Assembly (NCBI RefSeq): GCF_000455325.1 | Contig: NZ_HG322953.1 | Span: 388,209-452,208, forward strand | Direction: 5' to 3' | Length of the DNA stretch: 64,000 nucleotides | DNA from: Mycolicibacterium septicum DSM 44393 | Lineage (GTDB): Bacteria; Actinomycetota; Actinomycetes; Mycobacteriales; Mycobacteriaceae | Part shown: positions 16,950-25,712 of the stretch, one piece after another | Numbering within the stretch: the first letter of the stretch is position 1 | Layout: the number at the start of each line of letters is the position of its first letter | The notes under the pieces: generated by a model | Databases searched by the model: none | What the model was told of the DNA's origin: nothing | Seen by the model: the letters and a program-made list of their open reading frames with translations, nothing else | Program-made: the position numbers and the translations under genes

Positions 16950-18095
16950 ATGGAGATGCTCTACGCGATCGCGTCGGTGGGGGCCGGCGCCATCGCCTTG
17001 TTCTGGCTCGGCGTGAGCAACATCCGCGTGGTCAGGCAGTACGAACGGGGTGTCGTGTTCCGGTTGGGCCGGGTGCGGGACAAGGTCAGGCAACCCGGTC
17101 TGACGATGCTGATTCCGGTCGTCGACCGGCTGCAGAAGGTCAACATGCAGATCATCACGATGCCGATCCCCGCCCAGGACGGCATCACCCGCGACAACGT
17201 CACCGTGCGCGTCGACGCGGTCATCTACTTCAAGGTGATCGACCCGGTGCGGGCCGTGGTCGACGTCCAGGACTACATGTCGGCGATCGGTCAGGTGGCC
17301 CAGACCTCGCTGCGGTCGATCATCGGCAAGAGCAATCTGGATGACCTGCTGTCCAACCGCGAGCGCCTCAACCAAGGTCTGGAACTGCTCATCGACAACC
17401 CGGCGGTGGGCTGGGGGATCCACATCGACCGGGTCGAGATCAAAGATGTCGTGCTGCCGGATTCGATGAAGCGGTCCATCGCGCGCCAAGCCGAGGCCGA
17501 GCGAGAACGGCGGGCCCGGGTCATCACCGCCGACGGCGAACTGCAGGCATCGGAGAAACTGGCCGCGGCCGCCGATGTGATGGCCGCCGAGCCCGCGGCA
17601 CTGCAGCTGCGGCTGCTGGAAACGGTGGTCGAAGTGGCCGCGGAGAAGAACTCCACCGTGGTGCTGCCGTTCCCGGTGGAACTGCTGCGCTTCCTGGAGC
17701 GGGTCACGCCCCGCCATCCTCCAACGGTGCAGCGGGTAGGTAATCCACAGCGCGAGATTCATCCACAGCCGGCCGGTGCCGACGGCCCGCGAGCCCGGAA
17801 TCGTCGCGACCCGCACCTACCGTCGCGGGCATGGGAACCGATATGTCGGTGGAGCGGCTCCGCCGCCTGCGTGGCGGCCGGCCGGGCGGCGGGGATGATC
17901 CGGATGCCGAGAATGTGGACGGGGCAGACCGCGACACCGCGTCCGAGAGCGCGCTGTCGAGATGGCTGCCCGACACGGCACCGGGGGACGGCCCGGGGTG
18001 GCTGGCTGCCGTGCGTGCCGATCCCGGCCGCGCCGGAGCGCTGGCCCTGGCCGGCGTCGGGGTGCTCGCGATCCTGGTCACCGTATTCGCCCTGA
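16950..18095 (+). CDS. Slipin (SPFH/stomatin-like membrane protein) with an anomalous C-terminal extension
   Basis: SPFH-domain membrane protein. One N-terminal membrane segment (LYAIASVGAGAIALFWLG) is followed by the stomatin core: QYERGVVFRLGRV, PGLTMLIPVVDRLQKV, TRDNVTVRVDAVIYFKV and the coiled coil RQAEAERERRARVI. The recognisable domain ends near VLPFPVELLRFLERV (about base 17705). No in-frame stop follows there, and the frame runs on for about 130 Arg/Pro-rich residues, overlapping comEA by 265 bases. That tail looks non-coding and may reflect a lost stop. I use the ATG at 16950 because GAGGT lies eight bases upstream; the ATG at 16905 is an alternative. Slipins organise membrane microdomains or regulate membrane proteases. 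Confidence 0.8.
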   Translation: MEMLYAIASVGAGAIALFWLGVSNIRVVRQYERGVVFRLGRVRDKVRQPGLTMLIPVVDRLQKVNMQIITMPIPAQDGITRDNVTVRVDAVIYFKVIDPVRAVVDVQDYMSAIGQVAQTSLRSIIGKSNLDDLLSNRERLNQGLELLIDNPAVGWGIHIDRVEIKDVVLPDSMKRSIARQAEAERERRARVITADGELQASEKLAAAADVMAAEPAALQLRLLETVVEVAAEKNSTVVLPFPVELLRFLERVTPRHPPTVQRVGNPQREIHPQPAGADGPRARNRRDPHLPSRAWEPICRWSGSAACVAAGRAAGMIRMPRMWTGQTATPRPRARCRDGCPTRHRGTARGGWLPCVPIPAAPERWPWPASGCSRSWSPYSP

Positions 18096-18667
18096 TCCGC
18101 CAGCAGCCGCCACCGGTTGCCTCGGCGAATCTTCCACCGGTGCAGATGGTTTCGTCGGCCGCCTCGACGCCCGCGGGCAGTGCCCCGGCAGGGCAGGTGG
18201 TGGTCAGCGTGGTCGGCCTGGTGCACAAGCCGGGCCTGGTGACCCTGCAACCCGGGGCGCGGATCGCCGATGCGCTGGAAGCCGCGGGTGGGCCGCTCGA
18301 CGGAGCCGACCTGATCGGGTTGAACATGGCCCGCAAGGTCGGTGACGGTGAACAGATCGTGGTCGGCATCGACCCGCCGGCAGGCCAACCGGCGACCATG
18401 GGCAGTTCGGTCGGCGGCGACGCGGCGGCATCTGCGCAACCCGGCGCTCCGGCGGCCGCGTCCGGCGCACCGTCGGGACCGGTGGACCTCAACACCGCGA
18501 CCGTCGAGGACCTCGACGCCCTGCCCGGCGTCGGCCCGGTGACCGCCGAGGCGATCGTGGCCTGGCGTGCCGCGCACGGCCGGTTCGACAGCGTCGATCA
18601 GCTCGGCGATGTCGACGGGATCGGCCCGGCGCGGCTGGAGAAACTGCGTGAGCTGGTCCGGGCGTGA
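17831..18667 (+). CDS. comEA: ComEA-like DNA-binding protein
   Basis: A 278-residue protein. A cytoplasmic N-terminus is followed by one membrane segment (GALALAGVGVLAILVTVFAL), a SLBB domain (VVVSVVGLVHKPGLVTLQPGARI), a Pro/Ala/Ser linker, and a C-terminal helix-hairpin-helix pair: VDLNTATVEDLDALPGVGP and DVDGIGPARLEKLRELV. This is the ComEA architecture for binding incoming double-stranded DNA outside the membrane. comEC follows with a 20-base overlap. Whether mycobacteria use this pair for natural transformation is unsettled. The start may instead be the ATG at 17843. Confidence 0.9.
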   Translation: MGTDMSVERLRRLRGGRPGGGDDPDAENVDGADRDTASESALSRWLPDTAPGDGPGWLAAVRADPGRAGALALAGVGVLAILVTVFALIRQQPPPVASANLPPVQMVSSAASTPAGSAPAGQVVVSVVGLVHKPGLVTLQPGARIADALEAAGGPLDGADLIGLNMARKVGDGEQIVVGIDPPAGQPATMGSSVGGDAAASAQPGAPAAASGAPSGPVDLNTATVEDLDALPGVGPVTAEAIVAWRAAHGRFDSVDQLGDVDGIGPARLEKLRELVRA

Positions 18668-20222
18668 CGGCCCGTCCGCCGACGCCGGGGCCGAGGGGCG
18701 ATCCCTGGATCTGCGGATCGTCCCGGCCGCCCTGACCGCGTGGTCAGTGTCGGCGGCCGGAATCATCTGGCATCTCGGTGCCGCGGTGGTGGTGGGCCTC
18801 GGCGCGGTCGGTTCTACCTGGCTGGCCGCGTGGTGGGGTCGCGCGCACGACTCGGACGGCACTCACGATCGACCGATCGCGGCCGCAGTTCTGGCCGTTG
18901 CGGCCGTGGCCGCCGGGTTCGCCGTGGCGATCGGACTACGCGTGCACCAGGTCGAACACCATCCGATCGGCCGGCTCTACGGCGGCGCGGCCACGGTCGA
19001 GGTGGTGCCCGGGGAGGCCCCGAGGGTGATCAGCGGTGGTCGGCTGATGTTCCGCGCCGCGCTGCGCGAGGTCGATCGGGTCCCGATGTCGGGACGGGTA
19101 TTGGTGTTCGCCCCCGCGGCCTTCGGCCAGGCCGGTCCCGGGACTCCGGTGCGGTTCCGGGCCACCGTGCGACGCCCGGACCGCAAGGACCTGAGTGTGG
19201 CCGTGCTGGCGGCGTCGGGTCAGCCGGCATTACGGAAGGCTTCGGCCGTGCAACGTGTTGCGGCGCAGATCCGTTCGCGCTTCGCGGAGGCGGCGCGTGC
19301 CGTGCTGCCCGCCGACCAAGCGGCCATGCTGCCCGCGCTGGTGCTCGGGGACACCTCGGCGGTCACCGCCACGACCACCGCGCAGTTCCGCACAGCGGGT
19401 CTCACCCATCTGACCGCGGTGTCGGGGGCCAACGTGACGATCGTCTGTGGTGCGTTGCTGCTGAGCGCCGCGCTCGTCGGCCCCAGAGCGGCCGTGCTGT
19501 TGGCCGGCGCGGGCCTGGTCGGCTTCGTCGTCGTGGTGCAGCCGTCGGCCAGCGTGTTGCGGGCCGCGGTGATGGGGGCGGTGACGCTGCTGGCGGTGTT
19601 GACCCACCGGCGGCGGCAGGCCGTGCCCGCGCTGGCAGCCAGCGTGATCGCGTTGATGATCGCCGCCCCCGAACTCGCCGTCGATGTCGGGTTCGCGCTG
19701 TCGGTGTGCGCCACGGCGGGCATCGTCGTCCTCGCTCCGGTGTGGTCGGGCCGACTGGAGGCCCGTGGTTGGCCGCGTCCGTTGGCGGCGGCGGTCAGCG
19801 TAGCGGTGGTGGCCCAGTTGGTCACAGCCCCACTCGTGGCGGGGATCTCGGGCACCGTCAGCCTGGTGGCGGTGGCCGCCAATCTCGCAGTGGCGGGGGT
19901 GATTCCGCCGATCACGGTCCTCGGCACCGCGGCGGCGGTGTGTGCGGGCATCTGGCCGGGCGGAGCGCAGCTGCTGATCCGGTTCACCGGACCCGAGCTG
20001 TGGTGGCTGCTGTCGGTGGCGCGGTGGGCGTCGGCGCTGCCCGCGGCCGCGCTGCCGTCGCCCTCGGGCGTGGCCGGTGTGGTGTCGGTGGCCCTGGGCG
20101 GTGTGGCGTTGACGGTGCTGTGGCGGTTGCGCTGGGCGCGTCGCGGGCTGGCCGTGTCGGTGTTGGGCCTGCTGGCCTGGACGCTGGCGGGCCAGGTGGT
20201 CGGGGCTGTCGGGTCGGCGTGA
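18648..20222 (+). CDS. comEC: ComEC/Rec2-type membrane channel lacking the nuclease domain
   Basis: About 524 residues. It contains the DUF4131-like N-terminal region, then the competence domain with AALVLGD-type motif MLPALVLGDTSAV, the signature FRTAGLTHLTAVSGANV and roughly eight to ten membrane helices. It ends shortly after WTLAGQVVGAVGSA and contains no HxHxDH motif, so the C-terminal metallo-beta-lactamase nuclease domain of Bacillus ComEC is absent. The length agrees with the M. tuberculosis orthologue as I recall it (Rv2414c). I start at GTG 18648, overlapping comEA by 20 bases. Predicted role: translocating single-stranded DNA across the membrane. Confidence 0.88.
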   Translation: MSWSGRDGPSADAGAEGRSLDLRIVPAALTAWSVSAAGIIWHLGAAVVVGLGAVGSTWLAAWWGRAHDSDGTHDRPIAAAVLAVAAVAAGFAVAIGLRVHQVEHHPIGRLYGGAATVEVVPGEAPRVISGGRLMFRAALREVDRVPMSGRVLVFAPAAFGQAGPGTPVRFRATVRRPDRKDLSVAVLAASGQPALRKASAVQRVAAQIRSRFAEAARAVLPADQAAMLPALVLGDTSAVTATTTAQFRTAGLTHLTAVSGANVTIVCGALLLSAALVGPRAAVLLAGAGLVGFVVVVQPSASVLRAAVMGAVTLLAVLTHRRRQAVPALAASVIALMIAAPELAVDVGFALSVCATAGIVVLAPVWSGRLEARGWPRPLAAAVSVAVVAQLVTAPLVAGISGTVSLVAVAANLAVAGVIPPITVLGTAAAVCAGIWPGGAQLLIRFTGPELWWLLSVARWASALPAAALPSPSGVAGVVSVALGGVALTVLWRLRWARRGLAVSVLGLLAWTLAGQVVGAVGSA

Positions 20223-20235
20223 CACGATCATCGGT

Positions 20236-21198
20236 GTGAGTCAACAGATCGACGGTCTGCACCTGGTTCTGGGCGATGAGGAACTGCTGGTCGAACGGGC
20301 AGTGGGGGCGGTGCTGCGGGCGCTGCGCCAGCAGGCCGGATCCGACGACGTCCCCGTGGACCGGATGCGGGCCGGCGAGGTCAGCACCAGCGAGCTCGCC
20401 GAGTTGTTGAGCCCCTCGTTGTTCGCCGAGGAACGTCTGGTGGTGCTGGAGTCCGCCGCCGAGGCGGGCAAGGATGCGGTGGCCCTGATTGCCTCGGCCG
20501 CAGCCGATCTGCCGCCCGGCACGGTGATGTGCGTCATCCACTCCGGTGGCGGGCGGGCCAAGGCGCTGGCAGATCAGCTGAAAAAGCTTGGTGCGCAAGT
20601 GCATCCGTGCGCACGGATCACCAAGCCGGCGGAGCGTGCGGATTTCGTGCGCTCCGAGTTCCGCCAGTTGCGGGCCAAGGTCTCCGACGACACCGTCACC
20701 GCGGTGCTCGACGCGGTCGGATCGAACATCCGTGAGCTCGCCGCGGTGTGCTCACAGCTGGTGGCCGACACCGCCGGGCAGGTCGACCCGGTCGCGGTGC
20801 GTCGCTATCACAGCGGCAAGGCCGAGGTGAAGGGGTTCGACATCGCCGACAAGGCGGTCACCGGAGATGTCGCGGGGGCCGCTGAGGCGTTGCGGTGGGC
20901 GATGCTGGCCGGTGAGCCGCAGGTGGTGTTGGCCGATGCGCTGGCCGAGGCCGTGCACACGATCGCGCGGGTGGGTCCGCTGTCGGGGGATCCGTACCGG
21001 CTGGCCGGTGAACTGGGGATGCCGCCGTGGCGGGTGCAGAAGGCGCAGAAGCAGGCACGCCGATGGTCGCGTGACTCGGTGGCCGAGGCCATGCGGGTGG
21101 TCGCCACGCTCAATGCAGACGTAAAGGGCGCAGCGGCGGATGCCGACTACGCCCTTGAGACAGCGGTACGCCGGGTGGCGGAACTCGCCACCCGGTGA
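20236..21198 (+). CDS. holA: DNA polymerase III delta subunit (clamp loader)
   Basis: A 320-residue HolA protein. It opens the sliding clamp as part of the clamp loader. N-terminal LHLVLGDEELLVERAV, the central SPSLFAEERLVVLESA and the C-terminal helical domain containing YRLAGELGMPPWRVQKAQKQAR are family signatures. The start is a GTG at 20236, 13 bases after the comEC stop, so it is probably part of the same transcript. The position downstream of comEC and convergent with rpsT is a common bacterial arrangement. Confidence 0.95.
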   Translation: MSQQIDGLHLVLGDEELLVERAVGAVLRALRQQAGSDDVPVDRMRAGEVSTSELAELLSPSLFAEERLVVLESAAEAGKDAVALIASAAADLPPGTVMCVIHSGGGRAKALADQLKKLGAQVHPCARITKPAERADFVRSEFRQLRAKVSDDTVTAVLDAVGSNIRELAAVCSQLVADTAGQVDPVAVRRYHSGKAEVKGFDIADKAVTGDVAGAAEALRWAMLAGEPQVVLADALAEAVHTIARVGPLSGDPYRLAGELGMPPWRVQKAQKQARRWSRDSVAEAMRVVATLNADVKGAAADADYALETAVRRVAELATR

Positions 21199-21231
21199 AC
21201 CGGGAAAGCTACTTCGGGTTGGACCGGAGGA

Positions 21232-21492
21232 TCAGAGCTTGTTCAGCGCCAGGGCCAGAGCCGACTTCTTGTTGGCGGCCTGGTTGGCGTGGATGACGCC
21301 CTTGCTGGCGGCCTTGTCGAGCTTGCGGCTGGTCGCCACCAGCAACTCGGCGGCCTTGTCCTTCTCGCCCGCCTCGACGGCCTCGCGGAAGCTACGCACA
21401 GCCGTACGCAGCGACGACTTCACGGACTGGTTACGCAGCCGACGACGCTCGTTGGTGAGGATGCGCTTTTCCTGCGACTTGATGTTGGCCAC
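21232..21492 (-). CDS. rpsT: 30S ribosomal protein S20
   Basis: An 86-residue basic protein with the S20 signatures MANIKSQEKRILTNERRRLRNQ and the helical C-terminus AASKGVIHANQAANKKSALA. S20 binds 16S rRNA helices in the small subunit. It is convergent with holA, with a 33-base gap. The 240 bases between its start and the divergent ATP-grasp gene (21493-21732) must hold both promoters. I see a GC-rich dyad there (CCCGCACTGCGGG near 21550) but no certain promoter. Confidence 0.98.
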   Translation of the reverse strand: MANIKSQEKRILTNERRRLRNQSVKSSLRTAVRSFREAVEAGEKDKAAELLVATSRKLDKAASKGVIHANQAANKKSALALALNKL

Positions 21493-21732
21493 GTAAAAAT
21501 TCCTTCGTAATTCTCTAGCTGGGGTTACCGAAGTCTGGGTGCGCCCGCCCGCACTGCGGGCAGCGACTGTTCAGGGTACCAGCGAGACGTCTGAACTCCC
21601 AAAGCGGTGCAGCGGAAAGCTCGGGTGCGGATGCCCCGTTTTTCGGCTCTCATACCACCTTAACCGCCCTTTGGCCTGCCGAAACGGGCTGTGCCATTGA
21701 CCCGGCGAAACCCGGCCAGGTGCGGCAGCATG

Positions 21733-23391
21733 ATGAGGGTGAGCCTGAGAACTGTCCGTGCGCAAGGAGCCGAGTCGAACGGGTCGAGGCCGGCCGGCCA
21801 ACGTGCCGCGTCGGCGCGACGCGTCAAACATCAGGGCATCTTCGACGGCTACAACCGGCTGGGCCGGTACTCGGAGGCGTTCGACGAGATGTTCGACGCC
21901 TCCGGCAACGTCCGCGGACCGTACAAGGGCATCTTTGCCGAGCTTGCTCCGTCGGACGCCTCGGAGCTGCAGTCGCGGTCGGAGGCGCTGGGCCGGGCGT
22001 TCATCGATCAGGGCATCACGTTCTCGCTGTCCGGCCAGGAGCGGCCGTTCCCGCTCGACCTGGTGCCGCGGGTGATCTCGGCGGCCGAATGGTCGCGGCT
22101 GGAGCGCGGCATCACCCAGCGGGTCAAGGCGCTGGAGATGTACCTCGACGACATCTACGGCGAGCAGGAGATCCTGCGCGACGGGGTGATCCCACGCCGG
22201 TTGGTGACCTCCTGTGAGCACTTCCACCGTGAAGCCGCGGGCATCGTCCCGCCCAACGGCGTACGCATCCACGTCGCCGGTATCGACCTGATCCGCGACG
22301 ACAAGGGCGACTTCCGGGTGCTCGAGGACAACCTGCGATCGCCGTCGGGGGTGTCCTATGTGATGGAGAACCGGCGCACCATGGCGCGCGTCTTCCCGAA
22401 CCTGTTCGCCACCCATCGGGTGCGTGCCGTCGGTGACTACTCGTCGCACCTGCTGCGGGCGCTACGCAACGCCGCACCCACCAACGTCGCCGACCCCACC
22501 GTCGTGGTGCTCACGCCCGGCGTCTACAACTCGGCCTACTTCGAGCACTCGCTGCTGGCCCGGCAGATGGGCGTCGAGCTGGTCGAGGGCCGCGACCTGT
22601 TCTGTCGCGACAACGCCGTCTACATGCGCACCACCGAAGGCGAGCGCCAGGTCGACGTGATCTACCGCCGCATCGACGACACGTTCCTGGACCCGATGCA
22701 GTTCCGCCCCGACTCGGTGCTCGGGGTGGCCGGGCTGCTCAACGCCGCCCGCGCGGGCAACGTGGTGATCTCCAGCGCGGTGGGCAACGGGGTCGGTGAC
22801 GACAAGCTCGTCTACACCTACGTGCCGACCATCATCGAATACTACCTGGGCGAGAAGCCGATCCTGGCCAACGTCGACACCTACCGCTGTTGGCTGGACG
22901 CCGAACGGGAGGAGGTGCTGGACCGGATCGACGAACTCGTCATCAAACCGGTTGAGGGCTCGGGCGGCTACGGCATCGTGTTCGGCCCGGATGCCACGGC
23001 CAAGGAACTGGCGGCGATCTCGAAGAAGATCCGCGCCGACCCCCGCGGTTGGATCGCCCAGCCGGTGATGCAGCTGTCCACGGTCCCCACCCAGATCGGC
23101 AACACGCTGGCGCCCCGGCACGTGGACCTGCGCCCGTTCGCGGTCAACGACGGCAACGACGTCTGGGTGCTGCCCGGCGGGCTGACCCGGGTGGCGCTGC
23201 CGGAAGGGTCGCTGGTGGTGAACTCCAGCCAGGGCGGCGGATCGAAGGACACCTGGGTGCTGGCGTCGCGGACGTCGGCGGCGGATCGCGAGCTGGCCGC
23301 TGCCGAGGTGGTGCGGTCACTGCCCAAATCCGCCACGGGGCCCAAAGGCAATGGCGCGCCGGATGGTTCGTCGTCCCAACAACAGCAGTAG
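21733..23391 (+). CDS. Circularly permuted ATP-grasp type 2 protein
   Basis: About 552 residues. It belongs to the circularly permuted ATP-grasp family and resembles, from memory, M. tuberculosis Rv2411c. Key segments are FDGYNRLGRYSEAFDEMF, VLEDNLRSPSGVSYVMENR, DVIYRRIDDTFLDP and the nucleotide-binding VIKPVEGSGGYGI. ATP-grasp enzymes join a carboxylate to an amine. It begins a three-gene unit with an alpha-E protein 13 bases later and a transglutaminase-like protein directly after, a conserved trio proposed in comparative genomics to make or modify peptides. The start is uncertain: ATGs at 21730 and 21733 are the best, and a GTG at 21691 is possible. It ends in a Ser/Gln-rich tail. Confidence 0.9.
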   Translation: MRVSLRTVRAQGAESNGSRPAGQRAASARRVKHQGIFDGYNRLGRYSEAFDEMFDASGNVRGPYKGIFAELAPSDASELQSRSEALGRAFIDQGITFSLSGQERPFPLDLVPRVISAAEWSRLERGITQRVKALEMYLDDIYGEQEILRDGVIPRRLVTSCEHFHREAAGIVPPNGVRIHVAGIDLIRDDKGDFRVLEDNLRSPSGVSYVMENRRTMARVFPNLFATHRVRAVGDYSSHLLRALRNAAPTNVADPTVVVLTPGVYNSAYFEHSLLARQMGVELVEGRDLFCRDNAVYMRTTEGERQVDVIYRRIDDTFLDPMQFRPDSVLGVAGLLNAARAGNVVISSAVGNGVGDDKLVYTYVPTIIEYYLGEKPILANVDTYRCWLDAEREEVLDRIDELVIKPVEGSGGYGIVFGPDATAKELAAISKKIRADPRGWIAQPVMQLSTVPTQIGNTLAPRHVDLRPFAVNDGNDVWVLPGGLTRVALPEGSLVVNSSQGGGSKDTWVLASRTSAADRELAAAEVVRSLPKSATGPKGNGAPDGSSSQQQQ

Positions 23392-23404
23392 GGGGTGGGG
23401 GTAG

Positions 23405-24379
23405 ATGCTGGCGCGCAATGCCGAGTCGTTGTACTGGATCGGACGTTATGTGGAACGGGCCGACGACACCGCACGCATTCTCGATGTCACGGTGCATCAG
23501 CTGTTGGAGGATTCCAGCGTCGACCCGGATGTCGCCTCGCGAACACTGCTGCGGGTGCTCGGGATCGAGCCGCCCACACGGCGCCTGGACGTGTGGTCGC
23601 TGACCGACATCGTGGCCTTCAGCCGTGACAGTAGCGGCTATTCGATCGTCGACTCGATCTCGGCCGCGCGCGAGAACGCCCGCGGTGCCCGCGAAGTCAC
23701 CTCGACCGAGATCTGGGAGTGCCTCAACACCACCTACAACGCGCTGGCCGAGCGGGAGCGCGCGGCCAAACGTCTGGGCCCGCACGAGTTCCTGTCGTAT
23801 GTGGAGGGGCGCGCGGCGATGTTCGCCGGGCTGGCCGATTCGACGTTGAGCCGCGACGACGGCTACCGGTTCATGGTGCTGGGCCGCGCGATCGAACGCG
23901 TCGACATGACCGTGCGGCTGCTGTTGTCGCGGGTCGGGGACAGCGGGTCGTCGCCGGCCTGGGTCACGTTGTTGCGCTCGGCCGGGGCCCACGACACGTA
24001 CCTGCGTACCTACCGCGGCGCGCTCGATGCCGGTCGCGTGGTCGAGTTCATGCTGCTGGACCGGCTTTTCCCGCGGTCGATCTTCTATTCGTTGCGGCTA
24101 GCCGAACACAGCCTCGACGAGTTGCTCAATCGGCCGCACAGCCGGCTCGGGGCCACCGCCGAGGCGCAGCGGCTCCTGGGCCGGGCGCGCAGCGAGCTGG
24201 AGTTCCTGCAGCCGGGTGCGGTGCTGGAATCCCTGGACGCCCGGCTGGCCGGGCTGCAGAAAACCTGCCGCGATGTCGGAGAAGCGCTGTCGCTGCAGTA
24301 CTTCCACTCCGCGCCGTGGGTGGCCTGGACCGATGCCGGGCACGGGGATGCGGTCGTGATCGAGGAAGGCGAGGTTTAG
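23405..24379 (+). CDS. Alpha-E domain protein
   Basis: A 324-residue all-helical alpha-E domain protein, beginning with the family signature LARNAESLYWIGRYVERADDTARIL and repeating a similar WIGR-like pattern later (FMVLGRAIERVDMTVRLLL). The biochemical role is unknown. The family occurs almost only beside circularly permuted ATP-grasp and transglutaminase-like genes, exactly as here. The spacing is 13 bases from the ATP-grasp stop and zero bases to the transglutaminase ATG. Confidence 0.92.
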   Translation: MLARNAESLYWIGRYVERADDTARILDVTVHQLLEDSSVDPDVASRTLLRVLGIEPPTRRLDVWSLTDIVAFSRDSSGYSIVDSISAARENARGAREVTSTEIWECLNTTYNALAERERAAKRLGPHEFLSYVEGRAAMFAGLADSTLSRDDGYRFMVLGRAIERVDMTVRLLLSRVGDSGSSPAWVTLLRSAGAHDTYLRTYRGALDAGRVVEFMLLDRLFPRSIFYSLRLAEHSLDELLNRPHSRLGATAEAQRLLGRARSELEFLQPGAVLESLDARLAGLQKTCRDVGEALSLQYFHSAPWVAWTDAGHGDAVVIEEGEV

Positions 24380-25219
24380 ATGTGGCGGCTACGGGTGGTG
24401 CACTCCACGGGATACGCCTACAAGTCGGCGGTGACCGCGTCCTTCAACGAGGCCCGGCTGACCCCGCGTTCGGATTCGCGGCAGAACGTGATCCTGAACC
24501 GGGTCGAGACCATCCCGGCCACCAGGTCCTACCGGTATGTCGACTACTGGGGCACCGCGGTGACGGCATTCGACCTGCACGCCCCGCACACCGAGTTGGA
24601 GGTCTCGGGGTCCTCGGTGGTCGAGACCGAGGTCGCCGAGAAACCCGAGGAGCTGGTGGGCTGGGATGATCTGCGCTCGGAGGCCGTGATCGACCGGTTT
24701 GACGAGGTGCTCAGCCCGACGCACTACACCCCGCGCAGCCGGCGCATCGCGCGGGTCGGGCAGCGGATCGCCAAGGAACACAACCCGTTCGATGCCGTGA
24801 CGGCCGTGGCGCAGTGGGTGCGCAGCGAGCTCGACTATGTTCCGGGGACCACCGGGGTGCACTCGTCGGGTCTGGATGCCCTGCGCGAGGGCAAGGGCGT
24901 GTGTCAGGACTTCGCCCATCTTTCGCTGATCATGTTGCGGTCCATGGGAATTCCCGCCCGGTACGTCTCGGGCTACCTTCATCCTTCGCGCGAGGCGGTG
25001 GTGGGGGACACGATCGACGGGCAGAGTCACGCCTGGATTCAGGCCTGGACCGGCGGGTGGTGGCACTACGACCCGACCAACGACAGCGAGATCACGGAGC
25101 AGTACATCAGCGTCGGTGTGGGCCGGGACTACTCGGATGTGGCCCCGCTCAAGGGAATTTATTCGGGCGAAGGGTCGACGGATCTCGACGTGGTGGTGGA
25201 GGTCACCCGACTGGCTTGA
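24380..25219 (+). CDS. Transglutaminase-like cysteine protease family protein
   Basis: A 279-residue protein with an N-terminal beta domain (LRVVHSTGYAYKSAV) and a transglutaminase core. The catalytic triad is C175 (GKGVCQDFAHL), H217 (SHAWIQAW) and D231 (HYDPTND). Such enzymes cleave or form amide bonds. It is the third member of the ATP-grasp/alpha-E trio and starts at the base after the alpha-E stop, so coordinate synthesis is expected. Its 3' end overlaps the convergent MarR gene by 17 bases. No signal peptide is evident, so it is probably cytosolic. Confidence 0.92.
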   Translation: MWRLRVVHSTGYAYKSAVTASFNEARLTPRSDSRQNVILNRVETIPATRSYRYVDYWGTAVTAFDLHAPHTELEVSGSSVVETEVAEKPEELVGWDDLRSEAVIDRFDEVLSPTHYTPRSRRIARVGQRIAKEHNPFDAVTAVAQWVRSELDYVPGTTGVHSSGLDALREGKGVCQDFAHLSLIMLRSMGIPARYVSGYLHPSREAVVGDTIDGQSHAWIQAWTGGWWHYDPTNDSEITEQYISVGVGRDYSDVAPLKGIYSGEGSTDLDVVVEVTRLA

Positions 25220-25694
25220 CGCGGCCGGTGCGGCCGAGATTGCGGAAGCCGGGGTGCACGTGCGGCGTCAGCCCCTGGTGGTCGGCGAGGATCTGTAGCA
25301 GGGCGTGCAGCTCGTCGCGCTGTCCGGCGTCGAGCCCGGCGGTCAGCTGTTCATCGTGCCGCCGCGCCAGCTCCCCGATGCGGCGCAGTGCCTTTTTGCC
25401 TGCGGTGCTGAGGAACAACGCGTGGAGGCGGCGATCGTCGGGGTTGCGGCGGCGCTCGACGTAGCCGCGGTCTTCCAGATCGTCGACATAACTGACAACG
25501 CGACTGGGTAGCAGGCCCAGCTGGGTGCTCAGGGACTGCTGGCTGAGCCCGGGTTGCGCTCCGATGGCGCGCAGGATTCCGGCGTGCGGTGGGGTGAGCT
25601 CGATCGTCGCCATCTGTTCGGCGAACTGCGCCGCGGCCCCGTGGCCGAGCTGCGCCAACAGAAATGCCACGGTGTCGGGCCGTCCGTTCTCCAC
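25203..25694 (-). CDS. MarR-family transcriptional regulator
   Basis: A 163-residue winged-helix regulator. The helix-turn-helix lies in GLSQQSLSTQLGLLPSRVVSYVDDLEDRGYV and the wing in RRNPDDRRLHALFLS, both typical of MarR proteins. It is divergent from the membrane protein gene at 25782. The 87 bases between them carry a perfect dyad at 25770-25790 and a related half-site at 25717-25724, consistent with autoregulation and control of the neighbour. Start is a GTG at 25694. The ligand is unknown. Confidence 0.9.
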   Translation of the reverse strand: MENGRPDTVAFLLAQLGHGAAAQFAEQMATIELTPPHAGILRAIGAQPGLSQQSLSTQLGLLPSRVVSYVDDLEDRGYVERRRNPDDRRLHALFLSTAGKKALRRIGELARRHDEQLTAGLDAGQRDELHALLQILADHQGLTPHVHPGFRNLGRTGRVKPVG

Positions 25695-25712
25695 CGTCGA
25701 ACCGTATCACGA

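Noticed and set aside
18740..20239. Plus-strand 499-codon frame overlapping comEC in another phase
   Set aside because: Gly/Arg-rich frame-shifted shadow; the comEC frame shows clear membrane helices and family motifs.
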